A stretch of 64,000 nt of DNA, from positions 1,511,001 through 1,575,000 of the forward strand of contig BJKQ01000006.1 in assembly GCA_006538405.1 (NCBI GenBank), in the 5' to 3' direction. The position numbers and the translations under genes are program-made. Shown piece by piece: positions 10,238 through 19,305 of this stretch. Each line of letters starts with the position of its first letter. The first letter of the stretch is position 1. This DNA comes from Hansfordia pulvinata (taxonomy: Eukaryota > Ascomycota > Sordariomycetes > Xylariales). The notes beneath the pieces are model-generated. The model was not told where the DNA came from, made no database searches, and saw only the letters and a list, made by a program, of their open reading frames with translations.

Positions 10238-10836
10238 TCACCCCATCAACTTCGTCAATTCGTCTAACAGCGTTTGCAAGTCGTCGTCACTAATCTTGTC
10301 GGCGATCGAGGGGATCAGAGTCTTGGCCTCCTCGGCCGAGTCGCAGCACAGAGAGCCTTTGGAGAGTTAGTGGGCATTCCACGAAGATTGGCAGACGTGC
10401 AGTCGTTGGGGCGACATACCCAGCTGTGCGCGCTCAAACTTGTGGAACTCCTTGTGCGCACTCAGCAGGCGCTCCACGGCTTCGACGTTCTCCTTCTTCT
10501 TGAAGCGGGAGAAGGCGTCGAGGTAGTCTCGCGTCTTGACAAGCATCCTGGCAGGCGGGGAGGGGAAACACGTCAGCGCCGGGCTACCTCTCGGCGAAGC
10601 AGCAGCAGCCGCTCGCAGGGCAATTGGAGGGGCTCGGCCCGACAAGGCACCTACTCGGTCTCGTTCATGTTCTTGCGGTCATTGCGGCGCTTGGAGACGA
10701 GGGCGTTGATGACCAGCGAGGCTTCGGACAGCGTCAGGGTGTCGACGTCCTGGAACTCGCCGAGGCTGATGACGGTGGAGGCTTCCTCGTTGCCGGTGAC
10801 GGGCGCGCGCGATCGGGACGTGACGGGGTGCGACAT
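10238..10836 (-). CDS. rpb4: DNA-directed RNA polymerase II subunit RPB4
   Basis: Three exons (10836-10655, 10547-10420, 10356-10238) give 142 residues. Donors are GTAGGT and GTATGT, branch points GCTGAC and CTAAC, and acceptors TGCCAG and CCAAAG; all phases match. The protein starts MSHPVTSRSRAPVTGNEEAS. It has the helical block YLDAFSRFKKKENVEAVERL and the conserved tail CCDSAEEAKTLIPSIADKIS, followed by DDDLQTLLDELTKLMG. That tail is the HRDC-like domain typical of RPB4. RPB4 pairs with RPB7 to form the stalk of Pol II, working in initiation and in mRNA handling in nucleus and cytoplasm. Length is close to other fungal RPB4 proteins. The gene is divergent from trs23 and shares an 800-base upstream region with it. 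No frame defect is seen. Confidence 0.93.
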
Positions 10837-11638
10837 GGCTGCAGATCTGGCGGGTCGGTTCGGGCGCAGGCTCGATGGTCTGGGGTACGAGGGCTTGTGC
10901 CGCGGCGCGATTCGGGAGGCAGGGTCGCGTGAAGCTTGCGAGTGCGGAGGGCAGCTCGGCGTCGAGCGTGCAGGGCCGTGAGCGCAGCTGATGGTGCCGA
11001 GGTGACGGCGGTGCGCGGAGTCGGCGCGTCGTCCACGAGAGCCCCACGGGCCAGTCTGAGTCGGCGGTCGCAGAGATGCTGTCCTATCTCCGGGTTTAGG
11101 GAGGGATGGCGTGTGCCGGAGGTGGCAGCGTCGTGATGAGTGGTGATGCAGCTGGGACAGCGGCGTCGTTGGCTGACGGTCGCAAAGAATCAAACTGCGT
11201 GCAGGGCTCAGGATGCGATGAATGGCAAGACGCGCGCAGCTTTTAGCTGCCAAGTATCGATACTTGCAGCCTCGACTCGCATCATGCTGCCGCGCAATAA
11301 ACCCCTGCCAACCCGCAGCTGCGTGGGCGACTCGCGTACTGTGTACTTGTGCCGCCTCAGGCCGGGCGGGCCAAAGCAACCGCCCACCGGCCCCGGTACA
11401 AGCGCCCGGTACCGACCAACGACGTCCATCGGGCAGCCTGGGCCTGGGGGCCTTCAGGAGCTGACGACCGCCTCCCGCAATCGCCAGCAGCAGCGCCGCC
11501 CTCGCCCTCGAGCAATGAGTCGACCACGACACCCGCCTGACGTCGCCAGATGATATAGACCAGTGCCGCAGCGCGTCGAGATCAGACCGACCTGCCACTC
11601 CCGCCCCCGTCTCCCCCGCCCGAGCTTGACCGCTCACA
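10837..11638. promoter_or_regulatory. shared upstream region of rpb4 and trs23
   Basis: This GC-rich stretch separates two divergently transcribed housekeeping genes. It must hold both promoters and 5' leaders. I see no clear TATA box or other defined site. Long frames across it on both strands are by-products of high GC and overlap the real exons. Confidence 0.5.
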
Positions 11639-12396
11639 ATGTAAGCAACCCCCCTGGCAGCCTCGCGGCTGAGACCAAAGGTGCACGCCGAGCCGCGCCC
11701 GTTCACGTGATGCCCACCGGCGCTCACCTCAAGCCCACGACCCCCAGAACGGCGCAGCTGCCTCGCTGCACACACACACACACACAAGTTGACTCGGACA
11801 ATCTCTAGGGGCGTCCTCGGGCTCATCATCATCAACAAGGCCGGCGGCCTCGTCTACAACCGCACCTTTGGCGAGGGCCTGAACCAGCTCACCACCAACG
11901 ACTACCTGGTGCTCGCCGGCACCTTCCACGGGTGAGTCCAGCCTTGGCGTCGACAGCAGCAGCTTACCCCCCCACTAACGCCCCCAACAGCGTCCACGCC
12001 ATCACGGCTCGCCTGAACCCGGTCAAGGGCCACGCGCCGACGGCCCAGTCGCACGCGGGGGTCAACAGCAGCAGCGGCGGCGGCGTGGGGTCCCCGCCCC
12101 CCGCCGACGCCGCGCTGTCGCCCGCCTCGCGCGCCGAGCCGGCCTCGGGGCTCGAGGTCATGGAGAGCGAGAACTTCCGCCTGCAGTGCTTCAGCTCGCT
12201 GACGGGCACCAAGTTCCTGCTCTTCACCGACACGATGCAGGCCGGGTCGGACGCCGTCATGCGCCGCGTGCACGACCTGTACGCCGACTACGTCATGAAG
12301 AACCCCTTCTACCAGATCGACATGCCGGTCCGCTGCGAGAGCTTCGACCGCCGCCTGGGCAGCTACGTCCGCGAGGTCAACAGCTCGTCTCGGTAG
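11639..12396 (+). CDS. trs23: TRAPP complex subunit Trs23 (TRAPPC4, sybindin-like)
   Basis: Exons 11639-11640, 11809-11931 and 11991-12396 give 176 residues. The first intron (GTAAGC to CTCTAG) splits the initiation codon: AT lies in exon 1 and G in exon 2. The second intron runs GTGAGT to CAACAG with branch CTAAC. The protein begins [18 protein letters not shown], matching the longin-like start of TRAPPC4. It carries the conserved ALSRUB-like core [20 protein letters not shown] and [21 protein letters not shown] Gly/Ser/Pro-rich insert of about 45 residues separates the two halves. Trs23 is a core subunit of TRAPP, the exchange factor for Ypt1/Rab1 in ER-Golgi traffic. The intron near its acceptor contains an 18-20 base CA repeat. 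An in-frame stop directly follows the ATG if intron 1 is not removed, which supports the model. Confidence 0.9.
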
Positions 12397-12546
12397 GACA
12401 GGGAGGGCGGGGAATCGCGAGTCGGTAGGATCTGAAGCGCGGATGTAGGCGAGTCCCGACAGCCTTGCTTCCATTGGCGGTCTACGGTAGTCATACAGGC
12501 ACCGAAATAAACTTAAACTCCATTACCCATGCTCATCATCCTCGGT

Positions 12547-13481
12547 CTACGACGTGTCCATCTTGTCATCGTCCTTCTTATCCTTCTTGTCACCACTGGA
12601 CTCGCCCCGGTCGAGTAGCGGTTGGGCCTCGTCCTCCTCCTTGATGCCGCTGAGATCCGTCTTGCCCTTGGCCGCCTCTTCTTCCTGGGCCTGCTTGGCC
12701 TGCCGGGCGTTCTCCTCCTCCATGCTCATGCGCAGAGCCAGGGCCAGCTCGGGGTCGGCGCTGGGGTCAAAGTCGAAGCCTCCAAAGTCACCGCCGCCTC
12801 CACCTTCGGCGCCTCCGCCGCTGCCGCCTGCAGAGCCAAAGGCGGCGTCGCCCATCATGATGGGTGTGGCGATGAGCTGGTCGCTGAGCAGCTTGCCCTC
12901 GGCGGGGACGACGACGTAGTGGGAGCTTTCGGAGCCCTTGACGACGTTGTTGAAGGCCTCGAGCTTGTGTTGGACGTCATCGTCGAGCTCTCCAAAGAGC
13001 ACAAAGTCGATGTCGACGCCGCCCTTCTTCATCTTCTTGGCGAGCGACACGAGCTTCTTCTCCTCGTCGGCCACGGGGGAGCAGACGAATACGACGATGC
13101 GCTGGCGCTGGGCTTTGTTCTGGCGGTGCTTGAGGGCCAACTGGGACATGGTCAGTGGGCTGCGGCCGCTGTAGCTGGGGCTGGACGTACGCTGGCAATC
13201 TGGATACCGGTGGCGATCTGGCTGCTGCCGGCAATCTTCTTCTGGGTGCGGTGCAGGCCTTCGAGCAGCCTGCCCCGCTCTGTGGTAAGGGTGGACAGGA
13301 CCTCGGGGCCCTTGCCGCCCATGCTCATGAGGCCGACGGACGATTCGGGGTTGCCCTGGGTGATGTGGTCGAAGAGAACCGAGGCGGCGTCGGCTTGGGC
13401 CTGGAAGCGAGTGGGAGCAAAGTCGCCGTTGCGGGACGACTCGCTGTTGTCGCATATGATCATGACCGCCTCGAGAACCAT
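12547..13481 (-). CDS. rpn10: 26S proteasome regulatory subunit RPN10
   Basis: Two exons (13481-13191 and 13140-12547) are joined over a 50-base intron (GTACGT, branch CTGAC, acceptor TCCCAG) to give 294 residues. The start MVLEAVMIICDNSESSRNGD is the von Willebrand A domain of RPN10/PSMD4. The usual reading is DNSEWMRNGDY, so Trp-Met is replaced by Ser-Ser here. The domain continues through GGKGPEVLSTLTTERGRLLE and FVLFGELDDD. After a Gly-rich linker comes one ubiquitin-interacting motif, DPELALALRMSMEEE, and a charged Lys/Asp tail ending MDTS. RPN10 binds polyubiquitin chains and helps link lid and base of the 19S particle. The gene is tail-to-tail with trs23, with only about 150 bases between stops. 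I saw no PACE element (GGTGGCAAA) in the upstream DNA. Confidence 0.94.
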
Positions 13482-14011
13482 GATGGCGGTGTTGGGTCGG
13501 ATCCGCGGCTGGTGGTTTTCGGTGTCTTCTCAGTCGATGTAGGGTCGGTCGATGTCTGCGAGCGGGGTGAGATAGCGACCGATGCGAATCACGGATACGG
13601 ACAAAGTGACGTCGAGGTGTTGAAGATGAGGATGGACGCAGCTGGAGCTTGGTCGGTCCAGCGATCGTGGATTGGTAGCTCCCACCAGCGACGGTGGGGC
13701 AGGTACCTCCCGTTCCGTCATCCCCATGGATGCCTTGGGGCCAACCGCCGGGTCTCACTGCTACAGCGCGGGCCACCAGTCAGTGTCCCCAGCCTCGTAC
13801 TCGTACACGGTACGTCCACTTCGTACCTTTACCCGCACCTGCAAAGGCGACGGGGACGCGCTTGCTGAAGCTCTGTTTTGGTAGTAAACAACCATCATAT
13901 CGCACGATCTCACTTTCACACACTCTTCGACCATTCGCCTCTTATATCAACAGACCGCCACCCAGGTTTCAATACCATACCCGACGCACGATAGCAACTC
14001 CTCGCGCCACC
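13482..14011. promoter_or_regulatory. shared upstream region of rpn10 and the borealin-like gene
   Basis: Divergent genes flank this 530-base stretch. No TATA box is obvious. It contains one copy of the octamer TACTCGTA (13798-13805), the only copy found left of 29 kb. Confidence 0.5.
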
Positions 14012-15183
14012 ATGGCCCCGACGCGCCCCGGCAAGCGAAAGTCGAACCCGTCGCACGACATCTTCACGAGCCCCAGCACCCCCCAGCGAAGCCCGATCAA
14101 GAAGCGCAAGATCGGCCTCACCCAAACCCAGAAACAGACCTTGATTGAGAACCTGCAACTAGAACGTACGCGACCCACGCCCCAACATACTGACGGAGAT
14201 GCTGACTACGCAGTCACCGAACGCGCTCGCCGCTTGCGCGCCCAGTACCATGTGCAAGCCCAGCAGCTCCGTTCGCGGGTCGAAATGCGTATTAATCGTA
14301 TCCCGACGAACCTGCGAAAGGCCAAGATGGGCGAGCTGTTGTCCAAGTCCCTTCAGCCCCAGGAGCAGCGAAGACCGCGCTCACCCATGACCACCCGAGG
14401 CCCCCCGTCCCTCTGAAGGACGGCGCTGCCCCCAAACCCATTGCGAGGAAGCCTGTTGCCACGGGCGCCCGAGGCACCAAGAGAATGAGGTATGTTTTCC
14501 CAATCTCTTCACACCGTGCCACACTCACATCTCGTAGCGAGGAACCTACCGGAAACGATAAGGAGAACCGAGACTCGACCGACAGTCCCAAGAAGAAGCT
14601 CCGTGGTGTCGGTCACGACAAGGCTGCCGTCCAGCCCGGCCAAATTTTATCGCCCACCTCATCCAACGCCCGCATTGTGCCGGGCCGTGAGCGCCCAGCG
14701 TCGCCTGCTAAGTCCATGATCGCGCGCCCCGCCTCGCCCATCAAGGGCCCCTCTACCAAGACCTCCTCCTCCAATCTGCTCTCCAACATGGTCGAGAAGG
14801 CCAAGGGCACGCGCGGCACCGCCGCTTCTCGCAAGGTCACCGCCTCGTCAGGTGCCAGCTCCAACGCCGGGCCCGCCACCGCCACCGCCGCGCGGGGCGC
14901 CCGCAAAGCCGCTGCGCCCCCTTCGACTGCATCGACGGCAGCCACCCGTGGGAGGCGCAAGGTCAGTGGAAACAGCGAGGCAGCCAGCGAGGCCAGCACG
15001 GCCACTGTCGTGAAGAAGACGACTGCGTCGAGGGTAGCCAAGACGGCGACGGCCGCGGCGACGAAGAAGACGGTCATGGGTAGCATTCGATCCGCTGCCG
15101 GGACCAAGAAAGCCCCCGCGGCCAAGACCGCAGCCGCGCCTGTACCAGCTCCGTCGGGCAGAACGCTGAGGAAGAGGGGGTAA
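14012..15183 (+). CDS. nbl1: borealin/Nbl1-like chromosomal passenger complex subunit, one frameshift
   Basis: Exons 14012-14165, 14214-14489 and 14538-15183; introns GTACGC to TACGCAG and GTATGT to CTCGTAG. The N-terminal 100 residues match the borealin N-domain: SPIKKRKIGLTQTQKQTLIE, then TERARRLRAQYHVQAQQLRS and RINRIPTNLRKAKMGELL. The rest is a basic, Ser/Ala/Lys-rich disordered tail with RIVPGRERPASPAKSMIARP and LLSNMVEKAKGTRG, ending SGRTLRKRG. One frame break lies at the six-C run 14401-14406; a seventh C makes a single frame of 358 residues and removes a stop at 14414-14416. Borealin joins INCENP and survivin to place Aurora B on chromosomes. Because this subunit should be essential, a base-calling error is more likely than a null gene. 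Head-to-head with rpn10. Confidence 0.85.
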
Positions 15184-15833
15184 AAGCAGGACTGCGCTTT
15201 ACGGCCCTGACGGCGATGCGAGTTTTTTTCTAAAGTTTGATGTGGACTTGGGTATTGACGGCCTGGTGTTTGGCGTATTTTATTATTTTCATGGGTTCGA
15301 GTTTCTTTCACCAAGGCAGACAACGGTGCGTTGCTTTTTGAGTTGTCTGTTCTGGGTTCATTGGTGGCGGTCAGAGACGAACTGCCGGTACAAGTCCAAA
15401 TGGCGTGAATAAAAGCAGTCGAAGCCACGACGAGGATTGCAAGCTACAGACTACCCGGGTCCATGACCTTTATCTGGAACAGGTTGATGCACCATCCGAT
15501 TCTGGCATCTGACAACCTTTGTCGACATCTGCTTACTGCAGCGTTTCCTGTTTTTGATTTGTTCTATACAACCACTCACCCGCTACTCCCTGACGCCTTT
15601 TGCTGTGATTACATTTACAGCTTATATGTCGTTATGTGCTGGTTAGCCGAGTGCTGGCGCCAGCATTTTTCTGACGGGATCGATGATCGATCTCAAGAGG
15701 AGTACTTGATGGTCGTGGAGACACATCCGAGCTGAGGCCTGAGATCTGCTGTCGGGAAACCCCGGTTTCCCCAGACGTACGGCACTTTGTCGGCGGAGTA
15801 GCAACTCCGTGCAGCGCTTCATCCATATAGTCC
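15184..15833. other. 3' region between the borealin-like gene and tma22
   Basis: The two genes converge here. The stretch is less GC-rich and T-rich near 15220-15300, consistent with 3' UTRs. A plus-strand frame at 15463-15735 has unbiased codons and no known motif and is not called. Confidence 0.45.
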
Positions 15834-16879
15834 CTACGCGCTCGACTTCTTGTTCTTCTTGTCCTCGACCAGCTCGATGTTGTCCTCGGGGATCTCCTTG
15901 TACTTCTCCAACAGGAACTCCTCGATCTCGTCGCTGACGTCGCCCTGCACCACAATCTCCTCGCCGCCGCTGGGCACCTTGGTGACGGAGGACCCGGTGG
16001 CGAACTTCTTGCCGAACTCCTTGGCCACCTGTTTCCCGCCTCATTTGGTCAGTTCTCCAAGAATGACAAAAAACATAAATCAGTATCGCAAAGGAATCGG
16101 GAACCGACCTTCTTCAGATCCAAGCCGAAAGTCTCGAGCCCGCTGACGGCGGTGACGAACTTGCGCTTATTGCGCTCGACGCGCTTGATGGTGACGACGC
16201 TGTTGGCCAGCAGACTGGCCTGCTGCTGCTCCTTCTTCTCAGCCTGGGCCGTCTTCTTCTGCGCGTCCTTGGCGGCGCGCTTCTGCGCCTCGACGGACAG
16301 CGACGCCGTGGCGGCCTCTAGCGCTTCTGCCGCGCAGCGGGTGTGGTGTTGCCCCTGGTGTCAGCTCATGATCCTCGCCCCAAAGGAACCTCCGCGACCC
16401 GCGGCCGGTGCGTTCGGCGTACCTGGGGACCATATCTCGGCGTAGACCTTGGGGTGTGTCTTCTCCAGCCACTCCTGGCACTTCTTGACGGTTCCGCCGT
16501 ACTCGCAGTACTATTGATTTCCGAAAGAAAGGTCGCGTGTCAGCCGAGGGCGCCAAACCGACCCAGGCAGCTCTCTTGTCAAACGTGCTGCCGTTGCACT
16601 CGGTTGCTCGCTGTCGCCCAATGCTCGTTGACTCGCCAGATGTCGGGTTACATACCTCCGGAGGTAGGGTGCAGACTGTTTTTAGGGGTTTTTGGCACGT
16701 CAGCCCTCGTTTCGCGAAAAAAGGGGGCGTTCCATGCCGGGGGGCCGCTCTGCAGAGGCCTGGCAGGGGCCGCGCTGACAACGTCGTGGTGTATGGCGTT
16801 CCGGTCGAGAGGGGTTTCACTTACCGCCGCAGTAGAGCACGCGTCTGCTCTGAGGCTCGGCCTGCTCCGAGTCGGCCAT
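15834..16879 (-). CDS. tma22: translation machinery-associated protein 22 (DENR homologue)
   Basis: Five exons: 16879-16825, 16675-16656, 16510-16423, 16326-16109 and 16028-15834, 191 residues, all phases consistent. The second exon is only 20 bases (encoding the end of VCTLPPE). The protein begins MADSEQAEPQSRRVLYCGVC, continues with the DENR N-terminal block YCEYGGTVKKCQEWLEKTHP, a basic Gln/Lys linker, and the SUI1 domain: VVTIKRVERNKRKFVTAVSG, LETFGLDLKKVAKEFGKKFA and EEIVVQGDVSDEIEEFLLEK. DENR acts with MCT-1/Tma20 in recycling 40S subunits and in re-initiation. The paired Cys in the N-terminal block fit the known zinc site. The last intron has an unusual donor, GTCGGT, but a good branch (ACTGACC) and acceptor. 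A 15-base G run lies just upstream of the start (16934-16948). Confidence 0.93.
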
Positions 16880-19305
16880 TGCCCCGCGTCGAGAGTAGCG
16901 AGGTAGGAGAGGCGAGGGTGGGCGGAGGAAAGAGGGGGGGGGGGGGGGAGGGATCCCAAGAGAGCTGTTTCAAAGACGGGAAAACAAGGTGGACTAGCAA
17001 AGAGGCGTGATTCAGTAAGGCTCAGATGGACACGAATGCTGAGAAGCAGACGGCGGTTGATGGAGCTGCTGTCGCGGTCGTGCAGCTTTCAATTGTCGCC
17101 GCACGCGGATCCACGGGTGCGGGGTTCTGCGCCCAGCGCCCCGCGGCAGCACCGCCGGCAGCGCTCAGCAGACAGCAGAAGCTCCCCGGGGGACCGCGCT
17201 GGCTGGGCGCGCATGGCGGGGCTTGACGTTGTCGAGTTCCTTATCGGCGGCCTTATCGCTTTAGGTGGTAGTTAGCCCTGTCCTGAGCAGCCGAGACAGG
17301 CCTCCACTGCCTCACCACCAGGCGCCCGGCGTGTTCTCCACTGCAACCCACGGCGAGTAGCATCAATCCAGACTCATGGCCGGCCTCTCTCGACCTTGTC
17401 CGGGAGTTTCACCGCCAGACCAAACGCCACACCAATAAGACTTGCAACAGAAGACTACAGTGCTGCCTCGACTGGCCACCCCGTTGTCAGCCATTCCGGC
17501 ATCGTTACGCAGCTCGCTTGCTTCACAGCTTGCCTCACCACCTTCCCGCCACGCCATCAATGGCCACCTTTGGCTGAATACTATCAGTAGCCACCATCCG
17601 GCTCTCCACACGCGTACGCGCCGACCGCTCATGTTGGTGAGCCACAGTTGCATGACTCCAAAACCAGGCCGGCCGGAACCACCAAGCCAGGCTCGAGGTT
17701 ACATCGAAACAGAACGCGGCAGCCATGCATGTGACCAGGTTCGGCGGCATGGATGGCCCCTCCGTCGTTGTAACGAGTCGGACCAAGTCGAGTAACGTAT
17801 GCGACCGGATGCTTCCATCGTGAGACCTCGAGCAAATTTCACTGCTCGTTTCTCGGACACTTGAGGAACATTTCCGGGGCAGATATGGCTCTCACAGCAG
17901 CGCACACCCACGTGTGTCCGCGAATACCGAGCATCACCGACACCGACTTGCGTCACAAACAAGCCGCCAGTTCGTCATTTGGCCCCCATCGTCTTGATCG
18001 CCTGGATCATCTGGAATATTTACAGTGCACTCACCTGGCGCCCACAGTGGTAGATCATCTCGATTCCCCCCGAACGGCTGCCGCCAGCAGCTTGCATCGC
18101 ATCAGGCACCGTCCGTCTCGCACCATCCGCACGGCTGCCCACCGGCCTGCCGTCTACGAGATGAACACACACCGGCCCCTGCTCTCTTCGGCCACTCGCG
18201 CGGCCCCTTGACATCGGCACATCTGACGAGGGGCCACCGCCGGCCAATCGACCTCGGCCGGGCTCCGAGCTGGGCGGCTACGCAGTGGGGACGGCTGTGG
18301 ATGCAGACTCGGCCGGCGCTGCCCTTGGTGATTGGGCTGGCGAGTAGGGGGCGTGTCCAATCATCGTGGGGGCCCGCCTGCTTGCGCGCGCCAAATAGTC
18401 GACTATTGGCTGCCGCACCCTTGTCCTTCTAAATATATCCCCCGTCTCCATCTCGAGGTCTCTGCCGCCCCCAGATCTAGTGACGTCGGCTGCCTCGATG
18501 CCCGCCTGGCGCGCGCAGAAACAGCACAGCAGAGGCAGGCCGCCCGAGTCTTGTGCCCAAGCCGACAAGACGCGGAAGCAAGAGGCCCTGAGCCCTGAGG
18601 ACAGCAACAAGTGGCGGCCCGACCTGATCGCCATCGACCAGATCCACTGTTGCCCGGCGCATGCACTGCAGCAGCTCGCATGCCAAAGCGGGCTGGGACA
18701 GGCATCTTCTAGCTTGTGTCTTCTAGCCTCACCCACCCTGCCTTGGGCCTCTTGGCCGCGTCAAGCAAGCGCCGCTACTCTCCAGTCCTGCATGTGCTCA
18801 CTCGGCAGACCAGCCCGTCACCCACTCCGACGACGCACCCGTCCTGGCGACTCACACGCTCTACCTGGATACTTTACCATGCCCGGTCCATCTCGCTAGA
18901 CGCCCACTCGACCTGTTGTCTTATCTTACTCCATTCGTGGGCGGCATTCATGTACTATACGCTTCTACCGTTTGTAATTAAACCCTTCTGACCCGTGACC
19001 CGGCCGCTGGAAGGCCTGCCACTTCACTTCACCTTCTTCCCCCTTGCCCGAGTCCTTTTCTTGGAGGTCCTCCCTTCGATTAATAATTGCGGCCTTGTAG
19101 ATCGAGGCTTTCCTGTCGTTGGGAGCGTTTCATTTCTCATTCAGCCTTGCCGCATTACGACGCCGGCCGTCTTCACCACTACTCCTATTTCCTATTCGAC
19201 ATTTCCGACGATATTCGCGAGGTTGTTCTGGTAATTAATCTTCACGACTGCCATCTTCACGACAACACGATACCCAGGTTCTTGCATCGGCAAGGTTGAT
19301 CCGCC
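16880..19305. other. long upstream region of the methyltransferase gene and tma22
   Basis: No gene is supported in these 2.4 kb, although many GC-driven frames cross it. The last 300 bases before 19306 are pyrimidine-rich and look like a 5' leader. GTAATT near 19231 and CCCAG near 19278 could bound a leader intron. The G run at 16934-16948 belongs to the tma22 side. Confidence 0.45.

Noticed and set aside
10651..11838. 395-codon minus-strand frame
   Set aside because: Only its last part is rpb4 exon 1; the upstream part reads through the shared promoter and the antisense of trs23.
16511..16655. Reading tma22 exon 3 directly from the 16656 donor as one exon
   Set aside because: The intervening sequence has stops in frame, and the GTATGT donor and AATAG acceptor restore the conserved DENR block exactly.
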